From the NCBI GenBank assembly GCA_050262155.1, contig CP189843.1:992001-1056000 (forward strand): a DNA stretch of 64,000 bases. The letters run 5' to 3'. Both the position numbers and the translations under genes were made by a program. Under the pieces are notes generated by a model. That model searched no databases. It was not told where the DNA came from and worked only from the letters and a program-made list of their open reading frames with translations. Below are positions 12,351-21,631 of this stretch, piece by piece (within the stretch, counting starts at the first letter, position 1; each line of letters begins with the position of its first letter). This stretch comes from Parvimonas sp000223315 (GTDB taxonomy: Bacteria; Bacillota; Clostridia; Tissierellales; Peptoniphilaceae).

Positions 12351-12968
12351 CTACACATTTTTCTTTTTTTTAATCTTTTTTAATCTATAAAAATCTTCTC
12401 TTTCTTTTTCCTCAAGAACTTCTGAAATATACTTTTCCGTTTCTTCAAGATTAGGAATTTGTATTTTATCCAAAGCATTTGCTCTTTTTTGATTCTTTTT
12501 TATTTCTATAGATAGTTTATAAACTGTATTTTCAGTTTCTGCAAGTCTATATACTAGTCTTTTTATTTTTTGAAACATTTTTATAGCTTCATCAATTGCA
12601 GGACTTGTCATATACATTCCATAATGTGGTCTTAAAGTTCCATGCTCGTATTTTACACTTGGAACATCAAGTCCCATTATAGATTTATATGAAATTTCAA
12701 AATTTTCCGACTTATCTATTGATAAAGAGATGTCTTGCACATTCATAACTCCCATAGTTATATTTGCTTCTTCTAATGTTGAATATGCCTTTTCAAATAG
12801 TACTTTTACATCTTCTTGAATTTCTTTTGCCTTTTCAATTTGCTGCATCATTTCTTTTATTAGTACAGTTCTTTTTTTATCTATTAGATTATAGCCTACC
12901 TTAGATAATTTTAAATCCTGTTTTATTTTTAATAGATTTGATTTTGTAGGAGCAATATTTTGAATCAT
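12351..12968 (-). CDS. ntpD: V-type ATPase subunit D (central stalk)
   Basis: This is the long coiled-coil rotor subunit inside the A3B3 head. The N-terminal APTKSNLLKIKQDLKLSKVGYNLID contains the family pattern PTK.NLL.LK..L..A..G..LL (quoted in part: APTKSNLLKIKQDL). The C-terminus is basic and helical. I choose the ATG at 12968 (GGAAGGTGGTAAT in front) rather than an upstream codon, giving 205 residues, as usual for the family. It begins one base after the subunit B stop codon, so translation is probably coupled. It is the last gene of the operon, before a strong terminator. Confidence 0.93.
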   Translation of the reverse strand: MIQNIAPTKSNLLKIKQDLKLSKVGYNLIDKKRTVLIKEMMQQIEKAKEIQEDVKVLFEKAYSTLEEANITMGVMNVQDISLSIDKSENFEISYKSIMGLDVPSVKYEHGTLRPHYGMYMTSPAIDEAIKMFQKIKRLVYRLAETENTVYKLSIEIKKNQKRANALDKIQIPNLEETEKYISEVLEEKEREDFYRLKKIKKKKNV

Positions 12969-12969
12969 A

Positions 12970-14340
12970 TTACCACCTTCCATATTTTTCTATATATTTA
13001 CTTTCCAATCTGTCTAGTTCAATTTTAGGGAATAGTTTGAATAAATCCCAAGCAATATCAAGTGATTCTTCAATAGTTCTGGATTCATCAAAGTTTTGGT
13101 TTAAAAAGTTTTGTTCAAACTCCCTACCGAATTCCATATAAATTTTATCTATTTCTGTTAAATCATCTTCCCCAATTATTTGTGATAGCGAACGAACTTC
13201 TATAACCTTTGAATAAAGAGCAAATAACTGAGATTGTACTTGATCATGATCTTCTCTTGTATATCCATCTCCAATGCCATCTTTCATAAGTCTTGACAAT
13301 GAAGGCAAAATATTTACAGGTGGATAAATATTCTTTTGGAATAATTCCCTTGATAAAACTATTTGTCCTTCGGTAATAAAACCTGTAAGGTCAGGAATTG
13401 GATGTGTTATATCATCATTAGGCATTGTTAATATAGGAATTAAAGTAATTGAGCCTTTCTTTCCCTTTACCATTCCAGCTCTTTCATATAAAGTAGAAAG
13501 ATCTGAATACAAATATCCAGGATATCCCTTTCTACTAGGAACTTCTTCTCTTGCAGAAGAAATTTCTCTTAAAGCCTCTGCATAACTTGTAATATCAGTC
13601 ATAACTACTAAGATATGCATTCCTTCTTCAAAGGCAAGATATTCTGCAGCAGTTAATGCAGTTCTAGGTGTTGAAATTCTTTCAACAATTGGTGCATCAG
13701 CAAGATTTATATATGAAACAACTCTGGATGATGCTCCTGATTCTTCAAATGCACTTTTAAAGAACTCATAATCATCATATTTAATTCCCATTCCTGCGAA
13801 TACTATTGCAAATTTGTCATCAGAATTTTTTAATTTGGATTGTCTAACTATTTGAGCCGCTAATGCATTATGTGTCAAACCATTTGATGAAAATATCGGA
13901 AGTTTTTGTCCTCTAATTAAAGTAGTAAGAGTATCAATAGCTGAAATTCCAGTTTCCAAATAATCTCTTGGATATTCTCTTGCAACTGGATTCATAGGTC
14001 TTCCATTAACATTATATTTTTTCTCTGAAATAATATAATCTCCATTGTCAATCGGTTCTCCTACACCATTAAAAGTTCTTCCTAAAATATCTTTACTAAG
14101 ACAAATTTCAAGTGGAGTTCCTGTAAAAGTAACAGCGGAATTTTGTGTTGAAATTCCAGTTGTTCCTTCAAAAACTTGAGCAATTACCTTATCTCCTTGA
14201 ATTCTAACAACCTTGGCTCTTCTTCTTTCACTTCCATCTATTACTATATCCATCATTTCATCATAGCTGACATTATCTACACCTTTAAGTACAATCAAAG
14301 GTCCATCTATTTTTTCTAGTTTTAAATATTGTCTTTGCAT
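12970..14340 (-). CDS. ntpB: V-type ATPase subunit B (non-catalytic head subunit)
   Basis: The subunit alternates with A in the hexameric head. Blocks typical of B subunits are DILGRTFNGVGEPID, GQKLPIFSSNGLTHN (replacing a functional P-loop), RISTPRTALTAAEYLAFE, and the long PSRKGYPGYLYSDLSTLYERAG segment, quoted in part as KGYPGYLYSDLSTLYERAG. The ATG at 14340 has AGGTG at good spacing; a GTG three codons earlier is possible. The protein has 456 residues, a normal length. It starts 9 bases after the subunit A stop, so the two are tightly linked, as stoichiometric partners. Confidence 0.95.
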   Translation of the reverse strand: MQRQYLKLEKIDGPLIVLKGVDNVSYDEMMDIVIDGSERRRAKVVRIQGDKVIAQVFEGTTGISTQNSAVTFTGTPLEICLSKDILGRTFNGVGEPIDNGDYIISEKKYNVNGRPMNPVAREYPRDYLETGISAIDTLTTLIRGQKLPIFSSNGLTHNALAAQIVRQSKLKNSDDKFAIVFAGMGIKYDDYEFFKSAFEESGASSRVVSYINLADAPIVERISTPRTALTAAEYLAFEEGMHILVVMTDITSYAEALREISSAREEVPSRKGYPGYLYSDLSTLYERAGMVKGKKGSITLIPILTMPNDDITHPIPDLTGFITEGQIVLSRELFQKNIYPPVNILPSLSRLMKDGIGDGYTREDHDQVQSQLFALYSKVIEVRSLSQIIGEDDLTEIDKIYMEFGREFEQNFLNQNFDESRTIEESLDIAWDLFKLFPKIELDRLESKYIEKYGRW

Positions 14341-14349
14341 AATTATCAC

Positions 14350-16125
14350 CTACTCTCCCTGATTTTCGTCTATCAAAGCAGTATAATAGCTATTGATTTT
14401 TGCATTTAACTTTTCAAATGCTTCATCATAGTTTTCATTTGGAATATTATATTTCATCTTAATAACTTCTTCAAATAAATCATCATTTTTTATACGAGTA
14501 AGGGCAACTTGTTGTTTTACAGCTAAAGTACAATTCATATATAAATTATCTATTACTTTTAACATTTCAAATTGTTTTTTCAAAGGAACATAGCTATCTG
14601 TTTCATGCATTGCATTTTGTTGTAAAAATCCCTTTTTTAAAACTTTAGCTATTTCTATAACAATTCTTTGGTCATTTGGTAAAACATCCTCTCCAACCAA
14701 TTGAACAATTTGATTCAATTTATTATCTTCTGAAAGAAGTTCCATCATCTTTGCTCTTAATTTTAAAAGTTCAGGAGATACATTTTCGTCATAATATTCT
14801 TTAATCAATGAAGTATAACCACTATAACTTGTAAGATAGTTTACAGCAGGATAGTGTCTTATATATGCTAAATTCTTATCCAAACCTATAAAGGCCGAAA
14901 CAAATCTTTTAGTATTTTCTGTTACCGGTTCTGAAAAATCTCCACCAGGTGGAGAAACTGCACCAATTACTGTAATTGAACCCTCTTTTTTTGAAAGAGT
15001 TTCAACATAACCTGCTCTTTCATAAAATTGTGCAATTCTTGAAGGAAGATATGCAGGATATCCTTCTTCTGCAGGCATTTCTTCAAGTCTTCCAGAAATT
15101 TCTCTTAACGCTTCTGCCCATCTTGAAGTAGAGTCAGCCATTATTGCAACATGGTAACCCATATCTCTATAATACTCTGCAATAGTTATTCCGGTATAGA
15201 TTGAAGCTTCACGGGCAGCAACCGGCATATTTGAAGTATTTGCTATTAAAATTGTTCTTTCCATAAGCGGTTTTGAAGTTCTTGGGTCAATTAACTTTGG
15301 AAATTCTTCAAGAACATCTGTCATTTCATTACCACGTTCTCCACAGCCGATATAAACTATAATATCAGCATCGGACCATTTTGCAAGTTGATGTTGAGTC
15401 ATAGTTTTTCCTGTACCGAATCCACCCGGAAGTGCTGAAGTTCCTCCCTTTGCTATTGGAAAGAAAACATCAAGTACTCTTTGCCCTGTTACTAAAGGTC
15501 TTGAAATTGGCATTCTCACATCTATTGGACGTGGTATTCTTACAGGCCATTGATGATACATTTTTAAATTATGAATTTTTCCATCTTCATCTTTTATTGT
15601 TACTAAATCAGTTTCTAAATTATATTTTCCTGATGGTAAAGCTTCAATTACTTCACCACTAACAGTTGGTGGAACTAAAATTTTATGTTCTATAAAACTT
15701 GTTTCTTGAGTTGTTGCAAAAATTTCTCCTGCAGATAATTTATCCCCAACTTTAACAAGCATTTCAACATCCCATTGTTTTTCTTTATCAATGGAAACAA
15801 GTCCTATTCCCTCTGCAATAAATTCTCCTGTCATTGAATAAATTTGTTCAAGCGGTCTTTGAATCCCATCAAATATATTTCCTATAATTCCGGGACCTAA
15901 TGTTACTGATAGTGGAACATTGGTACTTTCTATAGTTTCTCCAACTTTTAGTCCTTGTGTTTCTTCATAAACTTGTATAGTCGCTACATCTTCGTCAATA
16001 GATATGATTTCTCCAATTAACTTTTTATCTCCAACCAAAACCATATCTCTAACTTTGTAAATTCCCATACTGTCTGCTTTAACAACAGGACCATTTATAT
16101 CAATTATTTTAGGTATATTACACAT
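14350..16125 (-). CDS. ntpA: V-type ATPase subunit A (catalytic)
   Basis: This is the catalytic ATP-hydrolysing or -synthesising subunit. The 591-residue length includes the extra non-homologous region of V/A-type A subunits. The P-loop is GGFGTGKTMTQHQLAKW (near residue 230), followed by VYIGCGERGNEMTDVLEEFP with the catalytic Glu, and MADSTSRWAEALREISGRLE. The ATG at 16125 follows AGGAGAAAGGTA and encodes MCNIPKIIDING; the first Met of the open frame overlaps that binding site, so I reject it. It lies between subunits E and B in the operon. Confidence 0.96.
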   Translation of the reverse strand: MCNIPKIIDINGPVVKADSMGIYKVRDMVLVGDKKLIGEIISIDEDVATIQVYEETQGLKVGETIESTNVPLSVTLGPGIIGNIFDGIQRPLEQIYSMTGEFIAEGIGLVSIDKEKQWDVEMLVKVGDKLSAGEIFATTQETSFIEHKILVPPTVSGEVIEALPSGKYNLETDLVTIKDEDGKIHNLKMYHQWPVRIPRPIDVRMPISRPLVTGQRVLDVFFPIAKGGTSALPGGFGTGKTMTQHQLAKWSDADIIVYIGCGERGNEMTDVLEEFPKLIDPRTSKPLMERTILIANTSNMPVAAREASIYTGITIAEYYRDMGYHVAIMADSTSRWAEALREISGRLEEMPAEEGYPAYLPSRIAQFYERAGYVETLSKKEGSITVIGAVSPPGGDFSEPVTENTKRFVSAFIGLDKNLAYIRHYPAVNYLTSYSGYTSLIKEYYDENVSPELLKLRAKMMELLSEDNKLNQIVQLVGEDVLPNDQRIVIEIAKVLKKGFLQQNAMHETDSYVPLKKQFEMLKVIDNLYMNCTLAVKQQVALTRIKNDDLFEEVIKMKYNIPNENYDEAFEKLNAKINSYYTALIDENQGE

Positions 16126-16152
16126 TACCTTTCTCCTCATTACAATTATTAA

Positions 16153-16755
16153 TTAATTGTTTATTCCTAATTCTTTTTTCAACTTAGCTAAAATCTTTTG
16201 GTATTTTGTAGTCAATAGAAAATCAAGTGAATAATTTAATCTATAAGTTCTTTCCGCATTTTCTATTTCAAAACCACCAACTTTTATATCAAGACTTTTT
16301 TCAACCTTAATATCTCCTAAGACATTTTTTATTATTTCCTTATCTCTTCCAAAACTTTTTTCATAAACATAAACAACATCATTAGAATCTATTTCTGATT
16401 TTACATTTTTTAAAGTATTTTTTAAATATGATACACCTTTTTCAGTCATATAAGAATTATTCAATTCTTCTTTAAGAGCTTTAAAAAATTCATCATAAAT
16501 TTCTTTATTCGTATTTAAAATGATATCTTGTCCTTCTTTTAAAGTTTTTGAACGAATTTTATCTGATTTATTTTCAAGTTTTGTTCTATAGTCTCTCTTT
16601 AATTTTTCTATTTCTTCATATTTTTTAGCTTTATATTCTGTAATTAATCTTTCAGTTTCAGAAGCAATTTTTTTCAATTCTTCGTCATACTTTTCATCAA
16701 TTTCTTCATTTAGTATTCTTTTAAATGACTCTATCTTATCTTCAATTGTTATCAT
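16153..16755 (-). CDS. ntpE: V-type ATPase subunit E (peripheral stalk)
   Basis: The 200-residue protein has a strongly charged N-terminal helix (Lys/Glu-rich to about residue 85) and a globular C-terminal half with DIKVGGFEIENAERTYRLNYSL, quoted in part as VGGFEIENAERTYRLNYSL. The pattern GG...E....R..N.t....l is typical of V/A-ATPase subunit E. It forms the peripheral stalk holding the head against rotation. AAGGAG precedes the ATG. It lies between subunit F and subunit A, 11-27 bp from each neighbour. Confidence 0.9.
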   Translation of the reverse strand: MITIEDKIESFKRILNEEIDEKYDEELKKIASETERLITEYKAKKYEEIEKLKRDYRTKLENKSDKIRSKTLKEGQDIILNTNKEIYDEFFKALKEELNNSYMTEKGVSYLKNTLKNVKSEIDSNDVVYVYEKSFGRDKEIIKNVLGDIKVEKSLDIKVGGFEIENAERTYRLNYSLDFLLTTKYQKILAKLKKELGINN

Positions 16756-16766
16756 AAGATTTCTCC

Positions 16767-17075
16767 TTAAATATTAATTCCTATTGATTCATTTATATAG
16801 TTTGTAATGAAATTTGGATCTCTTTTCAAACCTGTTCTATCCGGTATCTCAACTATAAGTGGAAAAATATTTTTTAACTTAACTGCCATAACTTCTTCAC
16901 TAATAAGGTTAAAAATATTTTCAGTTAAAATTAAAATTCCAATTTCCTTATTATTTAGACAATCATTAAATTCTTCCAAAGCCTCTTCCCTAGTCTTTAA
17001 AACAACTCCTGTTATACCGGCTAATCTCATTCCTACAAGTGTATCTGTATTATCAGATATAAGATAACTTATCAT
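16767..17075 (-). CDS. V-type ATPase subunit F (central stalk, regulatory)
   Basis: The 102-residue protein has the compact alpha/beta pattern of subunit F. It begins MISYLISDNTDTLVGMRLAG, followed by IGILILTENIFNLI and PLIVEIPDR. These match the G.RLAG and P.I..IP motifs of V/A-type subunit F (NtpG in Enterococcus naming). It binds subunit D in the rotor. It follows the proteolipid gene by 9 bp and is followed by subunit E after 11 bp. Confidence 0.9.
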   Translation of the reverse strand: MISYLISDNTDTLVGMRLAGITGVVLKTREEALEEFNDCLNNKEIGILILTENIFNLISEEVMAVKLKNIFPLIVEIPDRTGLKRDPNFITNYINESIGINI

Positions 17076-17084
17076 AGAATTCTC

Positions 17085-17507
17085 CTAAACTCTTTGTAAA
17101 ATCATAATTGAAATTATAAGACCGTAAATAGCAATACCTTCTGCAAGTCCAAGAATAATAAGTGTTTTTCCTAAAATTGAAGAATCTTCTGAAACGGCAC
17201 CGATTGCTGCTGAACCCGCTTGACCAACGCCAATTCCTGTACCAATTGCTGCAAGACCGGTTGATAAAGCTGCTGCTAAATATCCCATTCCACTAGCAGA
17301 ACTTGCTGTTTTTTGTGTAGTTTCTGCTGCAAATGCAACATCCGGAATAAGTCCCATTAAAAATAAAGCTAAAATTGAACAAACATTAATCGCTATTGCC
17401 TTTTTTAATCCTGATTTTGTAGTTTTCTTTCCTTTTCTTAAATAAGATATACCTGTTAAAATAGTTGTTCCTATTCCTAAAGTTATTAATAATAAAGTAA
17501 TTTTCAT
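17085..17507 (-). CDS. ntpK: V-type ATPase proteolipid subunit K (membrane rotor ring)
   Basis: The 140-residue protein has four predicted helices: two near residues 3-24 and 38-60, then the c-type hairpin, ALSTGLAAIGTGIGVGQAG and the last helix with GLAEGIAIYGL. Only the last helix has the ion-binding Glu, and the first pair of helices lacks a carboxylate, as in Enterococcus NtpK, which carries one Glu per four helices. At the position that I align with the Na+-ligand Gln of Enterococcus NtpK there is Val, which leans toward protons, but that alignment is from memory. It is the smallest membrane gene of the operon. Confidence 0.92.
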   Translation of the reverse strand: MKITLLLITLGIGTTILTGISYLRKGKKTTKSGLKKAIAINVCSILALFLMGLIPDVAFAAETTQKTASSASGMGYLAAALSTGLAAIGTGIGVGQAGSAAIGAVSEDSSILGKTLIILGLAEGIAIYGLIISIMILQRV

Positions 17508-17517
17508 AATTTTCCTC

Positions 17518-19500
17518 CTAATTTTTTTCTTTTAAATCTACTTTTAACGGTTCATAATTTATTCCTTCACCATTAAAATATTTACTAAATAATTCATAAT
17601 ATTCCAATCTTATTGCTTGAATGAAAACTATAAGTCCTTCAAGACAAACAATAAATATATTTCCTAAAACAATCATAAATATATTTCCGATACTTGAACC
17701 CAGCATTTGTCCTAAAGCGTGAAATGCCATAAAAAGTCCAACGTGGTTAATTGCAAAAGCTCCAACTCTTATAAAAGAAAGAGTATTTGAAAAGAATCCC
17801 ATAACGGTTTCAAACATTTCAAATCCGCTTTCAACAGGAGAAAATTCTTCCTTTTCTGCTGTCTTACTAATTATCGGAATAAGTTTCGGTTTCATAAACA
17901 TCAATGTTGAAGTTACAACTAAAATTACAACACTTACTATTGTAATCATTGAAGATACATTTACACTTACATATTTTTTAAACAAAACTGTATTTAGAAC
18001 AATTACTATAAATGAGATATAGAATAAAAATCCTGATAATCCATTTTTGTCAAAAAATAATTTTCCAAATTCTTTTCTCATCTTTAAATTTCTAAAGTTG
18101 ATAAAATATGAAATTAAAATCATTAAAATACCAAGTCCGATAGTCGCAACAAGTATTGTATTGATATCTTCCATAGGTCTTATAACCAATGCAGGAATTA
18201 ACTCTTCAATTCCAAAAACACTACCATATACAAATCCGAAAAACATTGATGAAAATCCAATTCTCTGGATAATTTTGGCAATTACACCAAGTTTTTTAGA
18301 TAATAACATTCCTGCAATTACAAAGATTAGTCCCTGCCCTACATCACCAAACATCATTCCGAATAAAAGTAAATATGTTATAGCAAAAAACGGTGTTGGA
18401 TCCGTTTCCTTATAATCCGGAATTGAATACATCTTTACCAATGCTTCAAAAGGTCTTAAAATAAAATTATTTTTTAACTTCGTTGGTATCTTGAAATTTG
18501 AAGGGATTTCATCATCATCCTCAAAATATATCAAGGCACTTTCTGAAACTTTTTTAATTGCATTCTTAATACTTTCAACTTTAGATTCCGGAACAAAAGC
18601 ACTTAATAAAATAAAATTTTTACTTTCTGCAATATGTCCTTCAAGTTCTTCAATCTTTTCAATAATTTTATATCTGTAATAGAAACCTAAAATATCTTGA
18701 AAATATTTATCCTTAAATTCAGCTTTTTCCTTTAAAATTTCATCTTGTTCTCTTTCTAAACTCTCCAATTCAGCATTTTTATCTTTTATAAAATCCTTAA
18801 AAGAAATGTCTAAATTAGGAAGTTCAATTCTATCAAATGACAAAGAACGAATAAAATATTTTGTATCTTTTTCATAAATGGAAGGCGTAAATATTATAAC
18901 AGTTTCACCATAACTACTAGTTCCTAAATGCACAACTATTCCCTTAATATTTTCATAATTTGCCTTTAATTTTATCCAAGAATTCTTTGAAATTTCTCCC
19001 ATATCAAAATTAATATGTTTTAAATTATAAAATTCAGATAATTTCATATCACTATCAGAAAAATATTCAACAGCATTTAATAAAATTTTAATTTCAGCTC
19101 TCTTTTTCCTATTCTCATCTTCTCTAGTTTTAATTGAAGAAGATTTTGCAGATATATCTTCTAATATTTTAAGTTTTTCGCTATAATTTAAATTTTGTAA
19201 ATCATTTAATGTAACATCATCTTCTTTAATATTAAAGAAATCAAACATCTGATCTAAAAGTTCTTTATACTTTCTCTTTTTAAAAACTTTTTCTCTATGA
19301 TATGGTCTTATTTTATCAACTTCAACACCCATATCATTAAAAATTCCTATTTGAGAATTCATATACTTCATTGTGAAATTTTCTGAATTTCCAGCATTTG
19401 TAATATGAATAGAGCCATTCATAACAATTTCTCTAAGAATACTGTGTGCATCCTGTTTTAAAGCAACAAGATTCATCATTTTCATTTTTTCAACAGCCAA
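17518..19500 (-). CDS. ntpI: V-type ATPase subunit I (membrane stator, a-subunit equivalent)
   Basis: The 660 residues fit the family. The N-terminal half (about 1-330) is soluble and coiled-coil rich. The C-terminal half has about seven membrane helices, including FFAITYLLLFGMMFGDVGQG, which is diagnostic of V-type subunit I/a, and NTLSFIRVGAFAINHVGLF, which carries the conserved Arg of the ion channel. With subunit K it forms the ion path. It begins MAVEKMKMMNLVALK, as is usual. It lies 20 bp after subunit C and 10 bp before subunit K. Confidence 0.95.
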   Translation of the reverse strand: MAVEKMKMMNLVALKQDAHSILREIVMNGSIHITNAGNSENFTMKYMNSQIGIFNDMGVEVDKIRPYHREKVFKKRKYKELLDQMFDFFNIKEDDVTLNDLQNLNYSEKLKILEDISAKSSSIKTREDENRKKRAEIKILLNAVEYFSDSDMKLSEFYNLKHINFDMGEISKNSWIKLKANYENIKGIVVHLGTSSYGETVIIFTPSIYEKDTKYFIRSLSFDRIELPNLDISFKDFIKDKNAELESLEREQDEILKEKAEFKDKYFQDILGFYYRYKIIEKIEELEGHIAESKNFILLSAFVPESKVESIKNAIKKVSESALIYFEDDDEIPSNFKIPTKLKNNFILRPFEALVKMYSIPDYKETDPTPFFAITYLLLFGMMFGDVGQGLIFVIAGMLLSKKLGVIAKIIQRIGFSSMFFGFVYGSVFGIEELIPALVIRPMEDINTILVATIGLGILMILISYFINFRNLKMRKEFGKLFFDKNGLSGFLFYISFIVIVLNTVLFKKYVSVNVSSMITIVSVVILVVTSTLMFMKPKLIPIISKTAEKEEFSPVESGFEMFETVMGFFSNTLSFIRVGAFAINHVGLFMAFHALGQMLGSSIGNIFMIVLGNIFIVCLEGLIVFIQAIRLEYYELFSKYFNGEGINYEPLKVDLKEKN

Positions 19501-19520
19501 TTTAGCACCCCCTAACTAAA

Positions 19521-20561
19521 TTAATGAATATTAATTAAATATTCTTTTACTTCACTTTTACTTAGTTTATACTTATTCGCTTCTGCTATTCTAATTAAGT
19601 TTTCATTTTGAATATTCAACTGAATAATGAACTTAAGTAAAGTGGAAATTGAATTATCATAGTCTTTAAGTTTCTTTAAGTGGCTAAGATAAACATATTC
19701 TTTAATATTTCTATTCGAAACAATAGTATTTCCATTTGCATCTTCAATAGTATATCTTAATTTAGTTTTCTTTATCTTCTCAACAATAGCCTCAACACTA
19801 TCACTATATATCAAATCTTTTAAAAAATCGCCTTTAATATATTTACCAAACCTCAAACTATAACTGTAAATTTCCTCATTCGGTAAATTATAATATTTTT
19901 TAGCTCTAATTATCCATTGAAGATTAATTGTATCTATTAGAGTAGAAAAATAATCATTAAAAATAACTTGACTCGATTTTGATAATTTATCAATTGCATT
20001 TTTCATTGTTAAAAAATACAAACTATCCAATTTCATTTCAACATGAAAATGTAGTCTAAAAATATCATCATCTGTTAGAGAAGCAATAGTTTTTTTATAA
20101 ATCGTACCTTTCAATACTTCCAAAGCCTGATTAAAATTTTCACAATTTACAAGTTTAGAATAATCAATATGTTTATTTTTCTTATACATTATTGTATCTC
20201 TTTCCAAATCAATCTTTTCGTTTTCAACAATACTTCTAAGAATTATTTTTATATCTTTAAATTCATATTTCATAAGCATAGCTTCTATAATCTTTTTATC
20301 ATCTCCGAAAAGGAAAAACTTTAATTTCTCGAGTAATTCAGCTTCAATCTTATTGAGCATAAACTCGGTGTCATATCTATTTCTCACAGATCTTTCTTCA
20401 TACAAAGGAATTTCGTATTTATATAATATATTATTCTTTAAATAATCAACGATTTCATGCCTTTGTTCAAAAGATAAAATTTTATCATAATCGGACTCTT
20501 TTAAAATTCCCTTTCTTAAAACTCCAATTTTTGCATTAATTGAATGAAAATTATTCCCCAT
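19521..20561 (-). CDS. ntpC: V-type ATPase subunit C (socket between stalk and ring)
   Basis: The protein is all-helical, 346 residues from the ATG at 20561 (a GTG three codons earlier is possible). It begins GNNFHSINAKIGVLRKGILK, typical of the V/A-ATPase C/AC39 family, which joins the central stalk to the proteolipid ring. Further motifs are YEFKDIKIILRSIVENEKID and DTINLQWIIRAKKYYNL. The start overlaps the end of the previous gene, so translation is probably coupled. Its place before subunit I differs from the Enterococcus ntpFIKECGABD order. Confidence 0.88.
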   Translation of the reverse strand: MGNNFHSINAKIGVLRKGILKESDYDKILSFEQRHEIVDYLKNNILYKYEIPLYEERSVRNRYDTEFMLNKIEAELLEKLKFFLFGDDKKIIEAMLMKYEFKDIKIILRSIVENEKIDLERDTIMYKKNKHIDYSKLVNCENFNQALEVLKGTIYKKTIASLTDDDIFRLHFHVEMKLDSLYFLTMKNAIDKLSKSSQVIFNDYFSTLIDTINLQWIIRAKKYYNLPNEEIYSYSLRFGKYIKGDFLKDLIYSDSVEAIVEKIKKTKLRYTIEDANGNTIVSNRNIKEYVYLSHLKKLKDYDNSISTLLKFIIQLNIQNENLIRIAEANKYKLSKSEVKEYLINIH

Positions 20562-20877
20562 AAAACTCACCGCTTTCTAAAAGAGAATCAGCAAAATTTT
20601 TAATTAAGTTTTCTTTCTTTTCTTTAAAAATATCCTTTATTTCTTTAGACTTTTCGTGATATTTCACAAGTTTATCTTTATCTTCGTTCTCTATTGACGA
20701 TAGATGTAATTTTAAATTTTCCTGTTCTTCTTCCAAAACTTTGTTATATTCATCATCTATAACTTTCATCTTTTCTTTTCTTTCTTGAAGTAATCTCTGT
20801 TTCTCAACTTCTAATCTTTGTTGATAATCCTCAGCACCCTTATCAATATCAAATATTTTTTGTATAAAACTTTCCAT
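20551..20877 (-). CDS. V-type ATPase subunit G/H-like coiled-coil protein (peripheral stalk)
   Basis: The 108-residue protein is almost entirely charged coiled coil (Glu/Lys-rich heptads from about residue 12 to 95). It is the first gene of the ATPase operon, the usual site of the G/H stalk subunit that pairs with subunit E. I place the start at the ATG at 20877 because AAAGGAGGCATTT precedes it; a longer open frame upstream has no such signal. Such coiled coils diverge quickly, so the assignment rests on context and shape more than on motifs. Confidence 0.8.
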   Translation of the reverse strand: MESFIQKIFDIDKGAEDYQQRLEVEKQRLLQERKEKMKVIDDEYNKVLEEEQENLKLHLSSIENEDKDKLVKYHEKSKEIKDIFKEKKENLIKNFADSLLESGEFYGE

Positions 20878-20924
20878 AAATGCCTCCTTTCTAAAAATTT
20901 CAAAGTAAATATAAAATTTTTTCC

Positions 20925-20956
20925 AAAACAAAAGCGCATTCGTAAAAATGCACTTT
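20925..20956 (-). promoter_or_regulatory. Hairpin with T-run in the leader of the V-ATPase operon
   Basis: On the minus strand AAAGTGCATT and AATGCGCTTT form a 10-bp stem with one G-U pair and a 6-base loop, followed by TTGTTTTGG. It lies 50-80 bp before the first ATPase start codon. It may be the end of the upstream zinc-ribbon transcript or an attenuator for the operon. Confidence 0.5.
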
Positions 20957-21186
20957 CAAATTTGCGATAAAAAATTAGAAAATTGTTTACGGAATGACAA
21001 GCTCAATTATTGTAAATAATTTTGAAATTTTATTCTCTAATATAATATTTAAATTTAATTTACAATAAGTTCATATAAAACAAACTTAATCTCGCCATAA
21101 CCAACAATTTTAAATATAAAAATTTTAATTGTTCAATCAGTTATTATTTACCCTATATATTTAAAATATATTTTTTAGCATAAAAG
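20957..21186. other. AT-rich gap that should hold the V-ATPase promoter
   Basis: No gene is seen. Candidate -10 boxes (TATATT and similar) are common in this AT-rich DNA and none stands out with a good -35, so I do not name a promoter. Confidence 0.4.
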
Positions 21187-21444
21187 CTATTTATCATATA
21201 ATTTTACTAATGGCATTATTTTATCAGAATTTTTATCATCTATGTTAATTCCCCATCCACAAACTGGACAGGCTAAAAACTTCTTTGATGAAAATGGAAA
21301 AATTGGAATAAAAAATAGTGTAAACCATTTTCTATCATTATAAAGCGTCCATATTGAAGTATTATTACAATGATCACAATGACATTCTTCTTTTGTTTCT
21401 CCTATTTTTTTACTTCTTACTTTTGAACCATAAAAAATTATCAT
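21187..21444 (-). CDS. Small zinc-ribbon protein
   Basis: The 85-residue protein starts at the ATG at 21444 after TTAGGAGGAAAA; the longer open frame begins before that site and is rejected. It begins MIIFYGSKVRSKKIGE. It has a first Cys pair in ECHCDHCNN, a hydrophobic stretch WFTLFFIPIFPFS, and a second Cys pair in ACPVCGWGI, together a four-Cys zinc-binding ribbon. This arrangement matches a common family of short zinc-ribbon proteins near membranes in Firmicutes, whose function is unknown. It has its own promoter and appears to be a single-gene unit. Confidence 0.75.
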   Translation of the reverse strand: MIIFYGSKVRSKKIGETKEECHCDHCNNTSIWTLYNDRKWFTLFFIPIFPFSSKKFLACPVCGWGINIDDKNSDKIMPLVKLYDK

Positions 21445-21566
21445 TTTTCCTCCTAAATACCAAATTTTATATCCAGTATTTTTATCATGCCTCAAACTAA
21501 AAGTTCATTGCTAAAATTATAATATACTTTTCAAGAATTATTTTCATTCTCCTTGAAAACATATAT

Positions 21567-21595
21567 ATTATACACCTATGTTTTTATAAAATCAA
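21567..21595 (-). promoter_or_regulatory. Promoter of the zinc-ribbon gene
   Basis: -35 TTGATT (21590-21595), 17 bp, then -10 TATAAT (21567-21572) on the minus strand. The untranslated leader would be about 115 bases. It contains an 8-bp inverted repeat (TTTTCAAG/CTTGAAAA, about 21532-21562). Confidence 0.7.
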
Positions 21596-21631
21596 GCACT
21601 CAAATAAAATTTTTTACAATTTAAAAAAACA

